Assembly (NCBI RefSeq): GCF_014639235.1
Contig: NZ_BMFU01000004.1
Coordinates: forward strand, 551,222 to 615,221
Reading direction: 5' to 3'
Origin: Paenibacillus silvae
GTDB lineage: Bacteria; Bacillota; Bacilli; Paenibacillales; Paenibacillaceae
Length of the DNA: 64,000 nucleotides
Each line of letters starts with the position of its first letter. Positions within the stretch are counted from its first letter, which is position 1. Shown in pieces: positions 1 to 7,958 of this stretch. A program made the translations under genes and the position numbers. Under the pieces are notes generated by a model. The model had not been told where the DNA came from. It did no database searches and worked only from the letters and a program-made list of their open reading frames with translations.

Positions 1-331
1 GTGCAGTCATCAGCGAAGCACCTCGTCCGCCGAGGAAGGCAACGAGCATGCCTACGCCAATAGCGAGCAGTGATTTCCAGTGCAGGAACGATTCACCGAC
101 GGTTTGCAGACTGATCTTACCGCTGGCAAGTGGTGCCATGACACCAATCGTCAGGATGATAATACCCACAGTGAGGCCGTACTTTTCAAGCCAAGGAAAG
201 GCCTGATTGACATTCAGCACACGAAGCAGCAGCAAAAATACCATCGCAACAGTCACCGGGGTATTGCTGCTGATGATGCCAAGTGCCGCAAACCCAAGCA
301 GCAGGAGGGAGGTCATGTCCATTGATTTCAT
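1..331 (-). CDS. UPF0756 (DUF441) membrane protein, partial
   Basis: About 110 residues are present; the gene runs off the left edge. The protein is almost entirely hydrophobic, with helices near residues 6-24, 28-40 and 54-72 and a glycine-rich segment (GVGMLVAFLGGRG) near the cut end. This pattern matches the YtwI/UPF0756 family of small integral membrane proteins, whose function is unknown. The start ATG overlaps the stop of the upstream ypdA gene as ATGA and follows GGAG, so the two are probably translationally coupled. Family assignment is by recognition of the translated sequence; no function is inferred. Confidence 0.8.
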   Translation of the reverse strand, partial: MKSMDMTSLLLLGFAALGIISSNTPVTVAMVFLLLLRVLNVNQAFPWLEKYGLTVGIIILTIGVMAPLASGKISLQTVGESFLHWKSLLAIGVGMLVAFLGGRGASLMTA

Positions 332-1353
332 TGCTCCACGGATTGAGGGCCTGATGTGCTGTTCATATGCTCTGACTTGCTAATGATATGTTCTGCAATA
401 TATCGCCCATGCCAGCGACCTGACTCGATAAATACTTCGTTGGCATTACGCCCGGATGCGATAACACCGCCGACGTAGATGCCTGGTACACTGCTTTCCA
501 TCGTTTGCGGATTGTACATCGGTTTATCCATATCTTCGGACATTTCTACACCGATGGAAGTCAGCAGCTGGCGATCCGGTCTGAATCCGGTCATGGCGAG
601 CACAAAGTCATTGTCCAGTTCGCTCTCTGAACCGTCGGCGTGTACGATGCGGATTGAATTATCCAGAATTTCATTCACTCTCGAGCCGAGATGAAGTGTA
701 ATGCGATTTTTCTGCACCATACTTTCGAATAATGGACGAACCCAAGGTTTAATGTGGTCGGACAGACCCGTGCCTCGGTAGACCATATCGATATGTGCCC
801 CGACCCGGACAAGCTCCATGGCAGCATCAACGGCGGAATTACTTCCACCAATAATGGCTACGCGTGTCCGAGTATACGGATGGGCTTCACGGAAGTAGTG
901 GGTTACTTTGTCCTTCTCTTCCCCGGGAATACCGAGATAATTCGGGTGATCAAAGTAGCCTGTCGCTACAACGACATGACTACCTTGATGTACAATAGCT
1001 TCGCCGCGCCGGTTAACTGTATGTACCTCGAATGTGCCATCTTCTTTGCGCTGAATCTCACGGGCTTCCTCATAATTATGAACGCGCAGGCCGAAATGTT
1101 CGGCGACTTTGCGATAATAGGCAAGTGCTTCATAACGAAACGGCTTGTCATTCGGACTGCTGAACGGCACGTTCCCGATCTCGAGCAGCTCGGCTGTACT
1201 GAAAAACTGCATATGGGTTGGATAGAGATAGATGGACTGTACGATATTATGTTTCTCAATGATAACCGCTGACAATCCTACCCGTTCACACTCAATTGCC
1301 GCGGACAGACCGCATGGGCCTCCGCCAATAATAATGACATCTTCCATGTTCAT
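328..1353 (-). CDS. ypdA: YpdA-family bacillithiol disulfide reductase
   Basis: A 341-residue FAD/NAD(P)H pyridine nucleotide-disulfide oxidoreductase. The N-terminal dinucleotide motif GGGPCG (residues 10-15) carries Cys14, the residue known to matter in YpdA/Bdr enzymes. A second nucleotide motif (IIGGSNSAVDAAME) lies near residue 168. The known family role is reduction of bacillithiol disulfide in the cytosol, restoring the thiol buffer of Firmicutes. Length is typical. The start follows AAGGAGGATT directly. It is co-transcribed with the downstream UPF0756 gene (ATGA overlap). A YfiT/BstA-like bacillithiol transferase elsewhere in this window fits a bacillithiol-using host. Confidence 0.9.
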   Translation of the reverse strand: MNMEDVIIIGGGPCGLSAAIECERVGLSAVIIEKHNIVQSIYLYPTHMQFFSTAELLEIGNVPFSSPNDKPFRYEALAYYRKVAEHFGLRVHNYEEAREIQRKEDGTFEVHTVNRRGEAIVHQGSHVVVATGYFDHPNYLGIPGEEKDKVTHYFREAHPYTRTRVAIIGGSNSAVDAAMELVRVGAHIDMVYRGTGLSDHIKPWVRPLFESMVQKNRITLHLGSRVNEILDNSIRIVHADGSESELDNDFVLAMTGFRPDRQLLTSIGVEMSEDMDKPMYNPQTMESSVPGIYVGGVIASGRNANEVFIESGRWHGRYIAEHIISKSEHMNSTSGPQSVEQ

Positions 1354-1454
1354 AATCCTCCTTCATTGCAAGCAATATAATCCTACCGTAAATAACACTT
1401 CAATGCCAGTTTTCACGCAGGAGTACGAATAGAAAAATCAAAAAAACGATAAGA

Positions 1455-1483
1455 TTGACTTCCCTAAAACAATAGACTAATAT
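1455..1483 (+). promoter_or_regulatory. SigA-type promoter of the ArsR-DUF2087 gene
   Basis: TTGACT, 17 bp, TAATAT. It sits 40 bp upstream of the regulator start and ends 2 bp before a 20-bp palindrome, a layout expected of a self-repressed gene. Read directly from sequence; activity is inferred. Confidence 0.7.
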
Positions 1484-1485
1484 CA

Positions 1486-1505
1486 AATTAGATGATCATC
1501 TAATT
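1486..1505. promoter_or_regulatory. 20-bp perfect palindrome, likely operator
   Basis: AATTAGATGATCATCTAATT is a perfect inverted repeat between the -10 box and the ribosome-binding site of the ArsR-type regulator. ArsR proteins are winged-helix dimers that bind such palindromes, so autoregulation is the natural reading. The divergent ypdA start is about 130 bp away and could also be affected. Confidence 0.65.
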
Positions 1506-1524
1506 AATAGAGGGGTGCATAACG

Positions 1525-2118
1525 ATGCAGCTGGAGAAAATAGTGGCCTATCACAAAGCCATGGCTGATCCTACCCGGCTTCGAATGCTGCTGCTTCTGT
1601 CCGAAGGAGAACTGAATGGGCAAGCGCTTGCTGAGCGTTTGAATCTGTCGCAGCCAACCGTGACACATCATGCAGCCAAGCTGAGAGAAGCTGCGCTCAT
1701 TCAGGAGCGGAGAGAGAAAAATACGGTGTATTTCACATTAAACCCTTCGTTTATCCGGGAGCATGCGCAGGCCTCGGTTGATTTTATTTTCAAAAGAAAG
1801 GAGCATTCTGATATGACCGATGTTAACGAGACACTTAAAGCCTCCATCATGAGAAATTTCTTCTCAAAGGATGGCCGGCTTCGACAGATTCCGGCACAAT
1901 ACAAGAAAAAGCTGGTTGTGCTGGAGCATCTGGTGGAGCAGCTTGAATTCGGACGCAAGTACAGCGAGAAGGAGATCAATGCGTTTATTCAGAATTATCA
2001 CGAGGATTTTGCCACCCTGAGGCGGGAGTTTATCATGCATCAGTTCATGTACCGGGAAGACGGAGTGTATGAGCTGAATCCACGTGAAATGTGGACCCGC
2101 TGGGATCAGGTGAATTAG
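1525..2118 (+). CDS. ArsR-type HTH regulator with C-terminal DUF2087
   Basis: The N-terminal 70 residues form an ArsR winged helix (MADPTRLRMLLLL, then LNLSQPTVTHHAAKL as the recognition helix). The C-terminal half matches DUF2087: MRNFFSKDGRLRQIP, a KKLVVLEHL stretch, YSEKEINAFI and the closing LRREFIMHQFMYRE. Proteins with this pairing are cytoplasmic transcription factors of unknown signal. No obvious metal-binding Cys pair is visible in the HTH part. The start follows AGAGGGGTGC. A promoter and a palindromic operator lie immediately upstream. Confidence 0.85.
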   Translation: MQLEKIVAYHKAMADPTRLRMLLLLSEGELNGQALAERLNLSQPTVTHHAAKLREAALIQERREKNTVYFTLNPSFIREHAQASVDFIFKRKEHSDMTDVNETLKASIMRNFFSKDGRLRQIPAQYKKKLVVLEHLVEQLEFGRKYSEKEINAFIQNYHEDFATLRREFIMHQFMYREDGVYELNPREMWTRWDQVN

Positions 2119-2170
2119 AGTAAAGAGCGCTCTCAATTCAAATATAATTCCAATGCAATTCGAAATAGGC

Positions 2171-2200
2171 TTGACAATTATATGCATGACTGTGTAACAT
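2171..2200 (+). promoter_or_regulatory. SigA-type promoter of a short leader-like transcript
   Basis: TTGACA, 18 bp, TAACAT. It is followed after 30 bp by a small reading frame with a good ribosome-binding site and then by a terminator, suggesting a short transcript of about 190 nt. Confidence 0.5.
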
Positions 2201-2232
2201 GATGGCATATTCTACAAGGGAGGCGATGTTAA

Positions 2233-2316
2233 ATGACAAATCTAACGGCATTATACGTGGACTTGAATAAAAACAGCGTCTCCGGAACGGATCAGGGCAC
2301 ATTCATTTTGGCATAG
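2233..2316 (+). CDS. Candidate 27-residue small protein
   Basis: The peptide starts MTNLTALYVDLNKNS and ends GTFILA. GGGAGGCGAT lies 8 bases before the ATG, a promoter lies upstream and a strong terminator lies 55 bp downstream, so this is a self-contained transcription unit. I do not recognise the peptide. It could instead be the leader of a small regulatory RNA. Confidence 0.4.
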   Translation: MTNLTALYVDLNKNSVSGTDQGTFILA

Positions 2317-2371
2317 CAGGTAGGGATAGACCTATTCATGTGATGCCATAATGTTATGACCTTCAGACAAA

Positions 2372-2402
2372 GTCACGGGTGACGTACCCGTGGCTTTTTT
2401 TG
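2372..2402 (+). terminator. Rho-independent terminator of the short transcript
   Basis: Stem CACGGGT / ACCCGTG with a GACGT loop, followed by TGGCTTTTTTT. It closes the short unit that starts at the promoter near 2171. Confidence 0.85.
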
Positions 2403-2509
2403 TGCCGATGAGGGAAGAATGGGCAGGTTTGGATAATGGAGGAGATGCAGGTCAACCGTTATTCCATATGCTGTGCAGCCTTCTCTTTATTTCGGATAAC
2501 TTAAAGTTG

Positions 2510-2541
2510 CCGCGGGTGTGTAAACGCTCGTGGTTTTTTTT
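2510..2541 (+). terminator. Second rho-independent terminator
   Basis: Nine-pair stem CCGCGGGTG / CGCTCGTGG (three wobble pairs) followed by eight T. Nothing between it and the preceding terminator looks coding, so the 110 bp between them may hold a second small RNA or read-through insulation. Confidence 0.7.
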
Positions 2542-2644
2542 GTTTGGAATCTGTAACCGGAGAAGCAGGACAAATTGCAAGACGAAGATGCTCATAAGAG
2601 CAAACATTAAATCGTAAAATGTAAACGATCTGGGAGGAATTTTT

Positions 2645-3835
2645 ATTTTAAATCAAGATAATAAAAAGACTATTGAAAGTAGTAAAAGAGAGGCTAATGA
2701 AAGCAGTAGTATAAAAGAGGTTATTGAAAGCACTATCGAAATTGAAAAGAACGGTATTCAAAGATATGGATGGTCTGCGGCATGGGAGAAGGTGTGGACG
2801 GAGGAGCAGCAGGAAGAAGCATCCAGACAGCCTGCCCGAATTATAGCGGATCATGGACATATGCAGCGACTGATTACAGCAGACGGAGAATGTTGGGGCA
2901 AGATGTCAGGACGACTTCGGCATGAGAGCCTGGAGTCAGGCGTTTCCCCCGCCGTCGGTGATTGGGTAGCTGTAGCGTGCAAGCCGGGTGAGGAAGCAAT
3001 TATTCATCACCTGCTTCCGCGCCAGAGTCGTGTGTCCAGACAGGCGGCAGGGCCGATAACGAAGGAGCAGCTCATTGCGGCCAATGTAGATACGTTATTG
3101 GTCGTTGCTGCGCTTAATCATGATTTTAATCTCAGAAGACTTGAAAGGTATGTGTTAATGGCCTGGAATGGGGGCGTAAGACCCGTTATTGTCCTGAGTA
3201 AAAGTGATCTCTGTGACGATGTGCAGACACGAATCAGTCAGGTGGAGGGCATTGCTCCGGGAGTAGAGGTGCTGGCAATCTCGGCAATCGAGGGACAAGG
3301 GAAAGAGCAGTTGGATATGTATCTGAAGCCTGGGGCAACGGTGGCACTTACTGGCTCATCGGGAAGCGGCAAGTCCACTTTGGTTAACTGGATGATGGGC
3401 AGAGAGGTGCAGATTACACAATCCGTTCGTGAAGGGGATAGTCGAGGCAGACATACAACGACACATCGGGAGATGTTTGTATTGCCGCAGGGAGGCGTCC
3501 TGATCGATACACCGGGCATGCGAGAGCTTCATCTGTGGGATGAAGGAGAAGATGGGCTGTCTCAGGCATTTGGCGAGATTGAAGAGCTGGCCTCTGCATG
3601 CAAATTCATGGATTGCAGCCATACAAAAGAAGAGGGCTGTGCGGTCAAAGAGGCGATCGAGAACGGAGAGCTTGAGGCAAAGCGGCTGAGCAACTTTCTC
3701 AAGATGCAGAAGGAGCTTCAGTATCAGCGTCGCAAGGAAGAGGTGGCTTCAAGAAAACGAACAGCGTCAAGTAAACCGGCCAAAACACGTAAGGCCAAGC
3801 ACGCACATCGGGTCAAGGATTGGGAGCAGTATTGA
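2645..3835 (+). CDS. rsgA: RsgA, ribosome small-subunit biogenesis GTPase (ATT start)
   Basis: A circularly permuted GTPase that acts in 30S subunit maturation. Visible motifs, in permuted order: G4 SKSD, G1 GSSGSGKST, G3 DTPGM, then a zinc-binding tail with CKFMDCSHTKEEGC. The first downstream start-like codon is a GTG at 2792. However, the frame upstream of it encodes YGWSAAWEKVW, the conserved RsgA N-terminus, so the real start is earlier. The only start-like codon with a Shine-Dalgarno site is ATT at 2645, seven bases after GGGAGG, giving 396 residues. The extra N-terminal ~35 residues are charged and low-complexity. No in-frame ATG exists upstream of 2792. The start is inferred; the family call is firm. 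Confidence 0.85.
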   Translation: MLNQDNKKTIESSKREANESSSIKEVIESTIEIEKNGIQRYGWSAAWEKVWTEEQQEEASRQPARIIADHGHMQRLITADGECWGKMSGRLRHESLESGVSPAVGDWVAVACKPGEEAIIHHLLPRQSRVSRQAAGPITKEQLIAANVDTLLVVAALNHDFNLRRLERYVLMAWNGGVRPVIVLSKSDLCDDVQTRISQVEGIAPGVEVLAISAIEGQGKEQLDMYLKPGATVALTGSSGSGKSTLVNWMMGREVQITQSVREGDSRGRHTTTHREMFVLPQGGVLIDTPGMRELHLWDEGEDGLSQAFGEIEELASACKFMDCSHTKEEGCAVKEAIENGELEAKRLSNFLKMQKELQYQRRKEEVASRKRTASSKPAKTRKAKHAHRVKDWEQY

Positions 3836-3893
3836 CAGTAGCCGGGGAAATCCGCATCTGCCTTGCATAGGATAGGGCAGGAGGGATGACAAC

Positions 3894-4232
3894 ATGCCGA
3901 ATTATAGAATTATCGTAGATTTGTCCGACCATATGTTATATCTGCTGGACGGAGATCAAGTTGTGAAGGGATATCCTATAGCCACGGGAAAGATGCTTAC
4001 AGAGACGCCAAGCGGCGAGTTTACCATTGTGAATAAACAAGAAAATCCCGGGGGCCCCTTCGGTGTGCTCTGGATGGGATTGTCCGAGCCGCACTATGGC
4101 ATTCACGGCACCAATCAGCCCTCATCCATTGGCAAGTCCGTCTCGCATGGCTGTATTCGCATGTATAATTCAGACGTGCTGGACCTGTCCTCCAAGGTGC
4201 CAGTAGGCACGAGAGTCACGATCCGGCCCTAG
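3894..4232 (+). CDS. Small L,D-transpeptidase (YkuD domain)
   Basis: 112 residues, almost entirely one YkuD catalytic domain. The motif HGTN (71-74) and the active-site block SHGCIRM (84-90, nucleophile Cys87) are intact. Such enzymes form 3-3 cross-links in peptidoglycan or attach ligands to it. There is no signal peptide, TM helix or LysM domain, which is unusual for an enzyme acting outside the membrane. AGGAGGGATGACAAC precedes the ATG. It lies about 60 bp after rsgA. Confidence 0.9.
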   Translation: MPNYRIIVDLSDHMLYLLDGDQVVKGYPIATGKMLTETPSGEFTIVNKQENPGGPFGVLWMGLSEPHYGIHGTNQPSSIGKSVSHGCIRMYNSDVLDLSSKVPVGTRVTIRP

Positions 4233-4322
4233 GCCGGATCGCTGTATCTCACCAGAAGCTGTATCCCATCAGAATCCTGTACCTCACATGAATGGTAAGA
4301 AAATGGAGAAGGGAGTAAGACC

Positions 4323-4865
4323 ATGATACGGATCAGACAAGCGCGTCAGGGGGATGCACAGGCAATCGCTTATGTACATACTGAGAGCTGGAAAACAACG
4401 TATCGAGGAATTGTGCCTGATCATGTTTTGCATCATTTGACAACTGAATCGAGATTGCCGCAGTGGGAGAAGCAAATACGCTCCGGCGAAAAAGATCAGA
4501 TTTTGCTTGTAGCGGAGGAGCGGGACGGGAAGATTGTCGGTTTTGCTTGCGGTGGAAAGGAACGGGAAGGGAAACTTCCTTATGATGGTGAGCTCTATGC
4601 TATCTACCTGCTGCAGTCTTATCAGCATTCAGGAATAGGCAGACAGCTGGTCCAGCGGATAGTTCAACATCTTCAGAAATGTCAGATGCGCACCATGCTG
4701 ATCTGGGCGCTGGAGCGTAATCCGGCTTGCCGGTTTTATGAAAAGTTGGGGGGAATCCCTGTTCATACACAGCAGATTCGTATCGGGGATGAGGATGTGG
4801 CAGAGGTTGCTTATGGCTGGTCTGATTTGACCGTTTGCCTGACTTCGAACGAGGTTAATGAATGA
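4323..4865 (+). CDS. GNAT-family N-acetyltransferase
   Basis: 180 residues with a full GNAT fold: N-terminal RQARQGDAQAIAYVH, central strand pair around ILLVAEERDGKIVGFA, and the acetyl-CoA loop QHSGIGRQLVQRI (Q/RxxGxG/A). The C-terminal YEKLGGIPV is the usual substrate-side segment. The substrate cannot be read from sequence. The start follows GAAGGGAG. Confidence 0.85.
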   Translation: MIRIRQARQGDAQAIAYVHTESWKTTYRGIVPDHVLHHLTTESRLPQWEKQIRSGEKDQILLVAEERDGKIVGFACGGKEREGKLPYDGELYAIYLLQSYQHSGIGRQLVQRIVQHLQKCQMRTMLIWALERNPACRFYEKLGGIPVHTQQIRIGDEDVAEVAYGWSDLTVCLTSNEVNE

Positions 4866-4917
4866 GACATCGTTTTTTCATATGTACATTCTAATCTAAG
4901 GATCGGAGGCGTGCGTA

Positions 4918-6399
4918 ATGACTTTAATGGATAATCAACGTACAGCGGCAACCTGGACGAAGCAATATATTTCAGGCAAATGGGTGGACGGCACAGGTGA
5001 AAAAATGCTGGAGAACATCAATCCGTACACGGATGAAGTGATCGCTGTATGGCGTTCGTCCAGTAAAGAGGACATAGACCGGGCGTATCAGTCTGCGAAA
5101 AAAAGTGCAGTGGAATGGAAGGCAGCTCTGCCATCCGTTAAGGAAGGGGTGCTTCGCAAGATGTCTTCCTTGATGAACGAACGAAAGGAAGAGATCATTC
5201 GGCTTCTCATCACGGAATCAGGCAGCACACGAATCAAGGCAGAAGCGGAATTTGCAGCGGCAAAACGTGTTGTAGACGAGTCGGCTTCATTTCCTTTTCG
5301 AATGAAAGGAGAGCTGCTCCCGTCAAATACGCCTGGCAAGGAAAATCGTGTACTCCGTGAACCCAAAGGTGTAGTTGGAGTCATTGGGCCATGGAACTTT
5401 CCGCTGCATCTGTGTCTGCGTTCGGTTGCGCCAGCAATTGCACTCGGTAACGGTGTTGTCATCAAACCTGCATCGGATACTCCGATTACAGCGGGCTGGC
5501 TGATTGCCGATCTGTTTGAACAGGCTGGCCTGCCAGAAGGGGTATTAAATGTTGTTGCCGGAAGCGGCAGTGAAATCGGGGATTATTTCGTAACCCATCC
5601 GGTTCCCAAGGTAATCTCGTTTACAGGCTCTACGGAAGTCGGACGAGGCATCGGTAAGCTCGCAGGTGAGCAGCTCAAGGAAACTGCACTGGAGCTTGGC
5701 GGCAACAACGCCATGATTGTTTTGGAAGATGCCGATATTGAGCATGCGGCTCAGGCTGCGGTGTTTGGCAAGTTCCTGCATCAGGGACAGATCTGTATGG
5801 CGCTTAATCGAATCATTGTGCATGCGAATATCTACGACAGGTTCCTGCAATCGTTTGTAGACAAAGCGAAAAACATTCAAGCGGGCGATCCTGCTGATCC
5901 GAGCACGCTGGTGGGACCATTGATTCGCCAAAAAGAGGTGGAGCGTCTTCTGAAACTGGTGAAACAGGCTGAGGAAGAAGGGGCGAAACTGCTGCTGGGA
6001 GGCACACATGAACAGGCCGTACTTCAACCGACAGTGCTTGCAGATGTGAAGCCGGGCCAAGGGATTGTGCAGCAGGAGCTTTTTGGCCCGGTCGCATTAA
6101 TTATGAAAGCAAAGGATGAACAGCAGGCCATTGAACTGACGAACGATACACCTTACGGGCTTAGTGGCTCGATATTTACAACGAATCCGGAGCGTGGTTA
6201 TCACGCAGCTCAGCAGATCGAGTCCGGTATGGTGCATGTAAATGATCAATCGGTAAATGATGAAGCTCATGTGATGTTTGGCGGTGAAAAATCGTCAGGG
6301 ATCGGCCGCTTCGGCGGAGAATGGGCCATTGATAAATTTACACGTACACGCTGGATTAGTCTGCAGCATCAACATCGCGACTATCCGGGTGTGAAATGA
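4918..6399 (+). CDS. NAD(P)-dependent aldehyde dehydrogenase
   Basis: 493 residues, the usual size for this family, which oxidises aldehydes to carboxylates in the cytosol. Visible: PWNFPLHL before the cofactor fold, FTGSTEVGRGIG for the nucleotide site, catalytic Glu259 in LELGG, and the nucleophile Cys293 in GQICMALNR. The later EQ-Leu-Phe-Gly-Pro motif is present as QELFGPVA. The sequence looks like the group of broad-specificity or benzaldehyde/vanillin-type dehydrogenases, but substrate is not determinable. It stands alone, with its own terminator downstream. Confidence 0.9.
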   Translation: MTLMDNQRTAATWTKQYISGKWVDGTGEKMLENINPYTDEVIAVWRSSSKEDIDRAYQSAKKSAVEWKAALPSVKEGVLRKMSSLMNERKEEIIRLLITESGSTRIKAEAEFAAAKRVVDESASFPFRMKGELLPSNTPGKENRVLREPKGVVGVIGPWNFPLHLCLRSVAPAIALGNGVVIKPASDTPITAGWLIADLFEQAGLPEGVLNVVAGSGSEIGDYFVTHPVPKVISFTGSTEVGRGIGKLAGEQLKETALELGGNNAMIVLEDADIEHAAQAAVFGKFLHQGQICMALNRIIVHANIYDRFLQSFVDKAKNIQAGDPADPSTLVGPLIRQKEVERLLKLVKQAEEEGAKLLLGGTHEQAVLQPTVLADVKPGQGIVQQELFGPVALIMKAKDEQQAIELTNDTPYGLSGSIFTTNPERGYHAAQQIESGMVHVNDQSVNDEAHVMFGGEKSSGIGRFGGEWAIDKFTRTRWISLQHQHRDYPGVK

Positions 6400-6477
6400 G
6401 TCGAATATACGGAAAGTACGGGTAGTGCTCTCTGTCACAGAGGTATGTTCGCTATAAAGCGACAAGAGTTGTGTAAA

Positions 6478-6508
6478 GCCTGTCTCAGCGCTGTTGGGAC
6501 AGGCTTTT
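6478..6508 (+). terminator. Rho-independent terminator after aldehyde dehydrogenase
   Basis: Stem GCCTGTCTC / GGGACAGGC (one wobble) around GCGCTGTT-like loop bases, followed by TTTT. Confidence 0.75.
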
Positions 6509-6642
6509 GCATCATTTTACAACCGGTTCAGATAGGGCGCTGTTTCCGTAAAAAAAGCTGTTTGGGCTCGTCTTGATCTGGTTATTTATGGATACACGGA
6601 ACGAAGTGCTCCGTAAATATATGGCAAAGGGGCTTGGAACTC

Positions 6643-6792
6643 ATGTCCATTGACCGCTTTATTTTAAGAAAAATAAATACCTGTCAGGAAGAACATACAC
6701 GAGCCAATCTGGTCAGACTATTTGTCATTCGTATTCGCAAAGCCGAGATCGCGGAGGAGCATGAGGTGGCCTATGCTCTGGAGAAGATGTAA
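6643..6792 (+). CDS. Small hypothetical protein, 49 aa
   Basis: Reads MSIDRFILRKINTCQEEH and ends YALEKM. It is charged and probably helical. AAAGGGGC lies ten bases before the ATG, and a bidirectional terminator follows 40 bp after the stop. I do not recognise it; the codon use looks coding-like, but proof is lacking. Confidence 0.45.
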   Translation: MSIDRFILRKINTCQEEHTRANLVRLFVIRIRKAEIAEEHEVAYALEKM

Positions 6793-6833
6793 CTAAGCAG
6801 GAATGTGTGCGAAAGTTAAACAGCAATTCATGC

Positions 6834-6874
6834 GAAAAAGGAAGCTTGTCCCTTGAGGGGAGGCTTCCTTTTTC
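6834..6874. terminator. Bidirectional hairpin terminator
   Basis: GAAAAAGGAAGC / GCTTCCTTTTTC, a 12-pair stem with T runs on both strands and a second small TCCC/GGGA stem in the loop. It lies between the convergent small genes at 6643 (+) and 6923 (-) and can serve both. Confidence 0.85.
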
Positions 6875-6922
6875 ATGGTAACGTATAAGCGAAGGAGAAC
6901 GGGGTCTTCTTCAATGTGTCCT

Positions 6923-7162
6923 TCAATATAAAGATAGAGCAAGAGAGTCATTTTCACTACGGCTGTGAAGGATCGCTTCGCCACCTACGATTTCAATACT
7001 AATCAAAGAGTGCAGACATTTTTGCAAAGCGCGTTTACCGTTACTGATCTTGTGTTCCAAAGCACTGCTAAGCAAGCGTAATGTTTTTTGCACAGGTTGT
7101 TTGTTTTCTTGATTAAAGTATACAGGGATTGATTTGTTTTGAAATGTTATTAGAGTTCTCAC
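6923..7162 (-). CDS. Small hypothetical protein, 79 aa
   Basis: Begins with GTG (MRTLITFQNKS) after GAGGTGATTTCAA on the minus strand, a good ribosome-binding site. It is a soluble basic protein with a helical middle (QKTLRLLSSALEH). It lies just before the type VII locus on the opposite strand and is closed by a bidirectional terminator. No family recognised. Support is the site, spacing and terminator, not homology. Confidence 0.5.
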   Translation of the reverse strand: MRTLITFQNKSIPVYFNQENKQPVQKTLRLLSSALEHKISNGKRALQKCLHSLISIEIVGGEAILHSRSENDSLALSLY

Positions 7163-7583
7163 TTGAAATCACCTCACGAGAGTTATTTCATACAGGTAAT
7201 ATTAAATACCAATGCTTAAAATTACCTTAAAATCAGCTTATGAAAACATAAAGGTGCATAAAGTTTGAAAAGTGTTCACAATTCAATTGTGGGCGAAGCA
7301 ATAGAAGTCCTATTTAGTATACTATAATCTGCAAATAAATGGAAGAAAGTCCGAAGCTTTCGCATCTTTGCATTTCTTAAATCAAACAATGACACGAAAG
7401 TTCTGAGTCGAATGGACGATATTTTAATATATACGTGGGTCATATGTAACAAAATTACAGCTGGTACGTTGCAAACAAGGGTTTTATATAAGAAAATAGG
7501 GTGGAATACCGTTTCATCCGCATTTTTTTGATTTAATCTGACATTAGGACATTTTACATATGAGACTTTTGGGAGGGATTCAC
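7163..7583. other. 420-bp AT-rich intergenic region before the secretion locus
   Basis: No reading frame with a ribosome-binding site. It contains the palindrome CACAATTCAATTGTG (7277-7291) and a TATAAT 31 bp after it (7323-7328) without a convincing -35 box. It probably carries the type VII promoter and its control site, but I cannot place them firmly. Confidence 0.4.
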
Positions 7584-7904
7584 ATGATATTAACCGTGTA
7601 TTCCGGCCGGGAGGAAGGCGAATGGTTTGACATCGATGTTCCTGATGAATGTACCATTGAACATCTGAAGACGCTGCTGGGTGTGCGCATTTTCGGGCAG
7701 GCTCCGGGAGATGGCATTCAATATATTCTTGAGGCCAAATTTCCTGAGGGACTGTGGTTTACCCCGCAGAATACCCAGCAGTTAATGGAAACAGGGCTTC
7801 GTCAGGGAAGCTGTGTGCGTGTGCAGCGCGCATTTTCAACCACTTCCGAAGAGGCGCCGATCTATGGAAGACGCTCCTTATTTCAACAAGAGAGCAACGA
7901 ATAG
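7584..7904 (+). CDS. yukD: YukD/EsaB-like ubiquitin-fold protein of type VII secretion
   Basis: 106 residues resembling YukD: MILTVYSGREEGEWFDIDVP opens a beta-grasp fold, with a conserved middle segment CTIEHLKTLLGVRIFG. YukD-like proteins are cytoplasmic partners of Firmicute type VII secretion. An ATG eight codons earlier (7560) is in frame, but only this ATG has GGGAGGGATTCAC before it. It is followed by the FtsK/SpoIIIE ATPase after 54 bp. Confidence 0.8.
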   Translation: MILTVYSGREEGEWFDIDVPDECTIEHLKTLLGVRIFGQAPGDGIQYILEAKFPEGLWFTPQNTQQLMETGLRQGSCVRVQRAFSTTSEEAPIYGRRSLFQQESNE

Positions 7905-7958
7905 CGCTCTAAGGCGTATCATTCATTAAATGAACGATTAAAAGGAGGTCTTTTCTTC

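Noticed and set aside
754..1272. 172-residue plus-strand frame inside ypdA
   Set aside because: Shadow of a gene with intact FAD and NADPH motifs; no start site.
4217..4243. GATCCGGCC/GGCCGGATC hairpin across the transpeptidase stop codon as a terminator
   Set aside because: No T run follows; it may be chance or a weak structure, so not listed.
6793..6984. 63-residue minus-strand frame beside the 79-residue gene
   Set aside because: It crosses the bidirectional terminator hairpin and has no ribosome-binding site.
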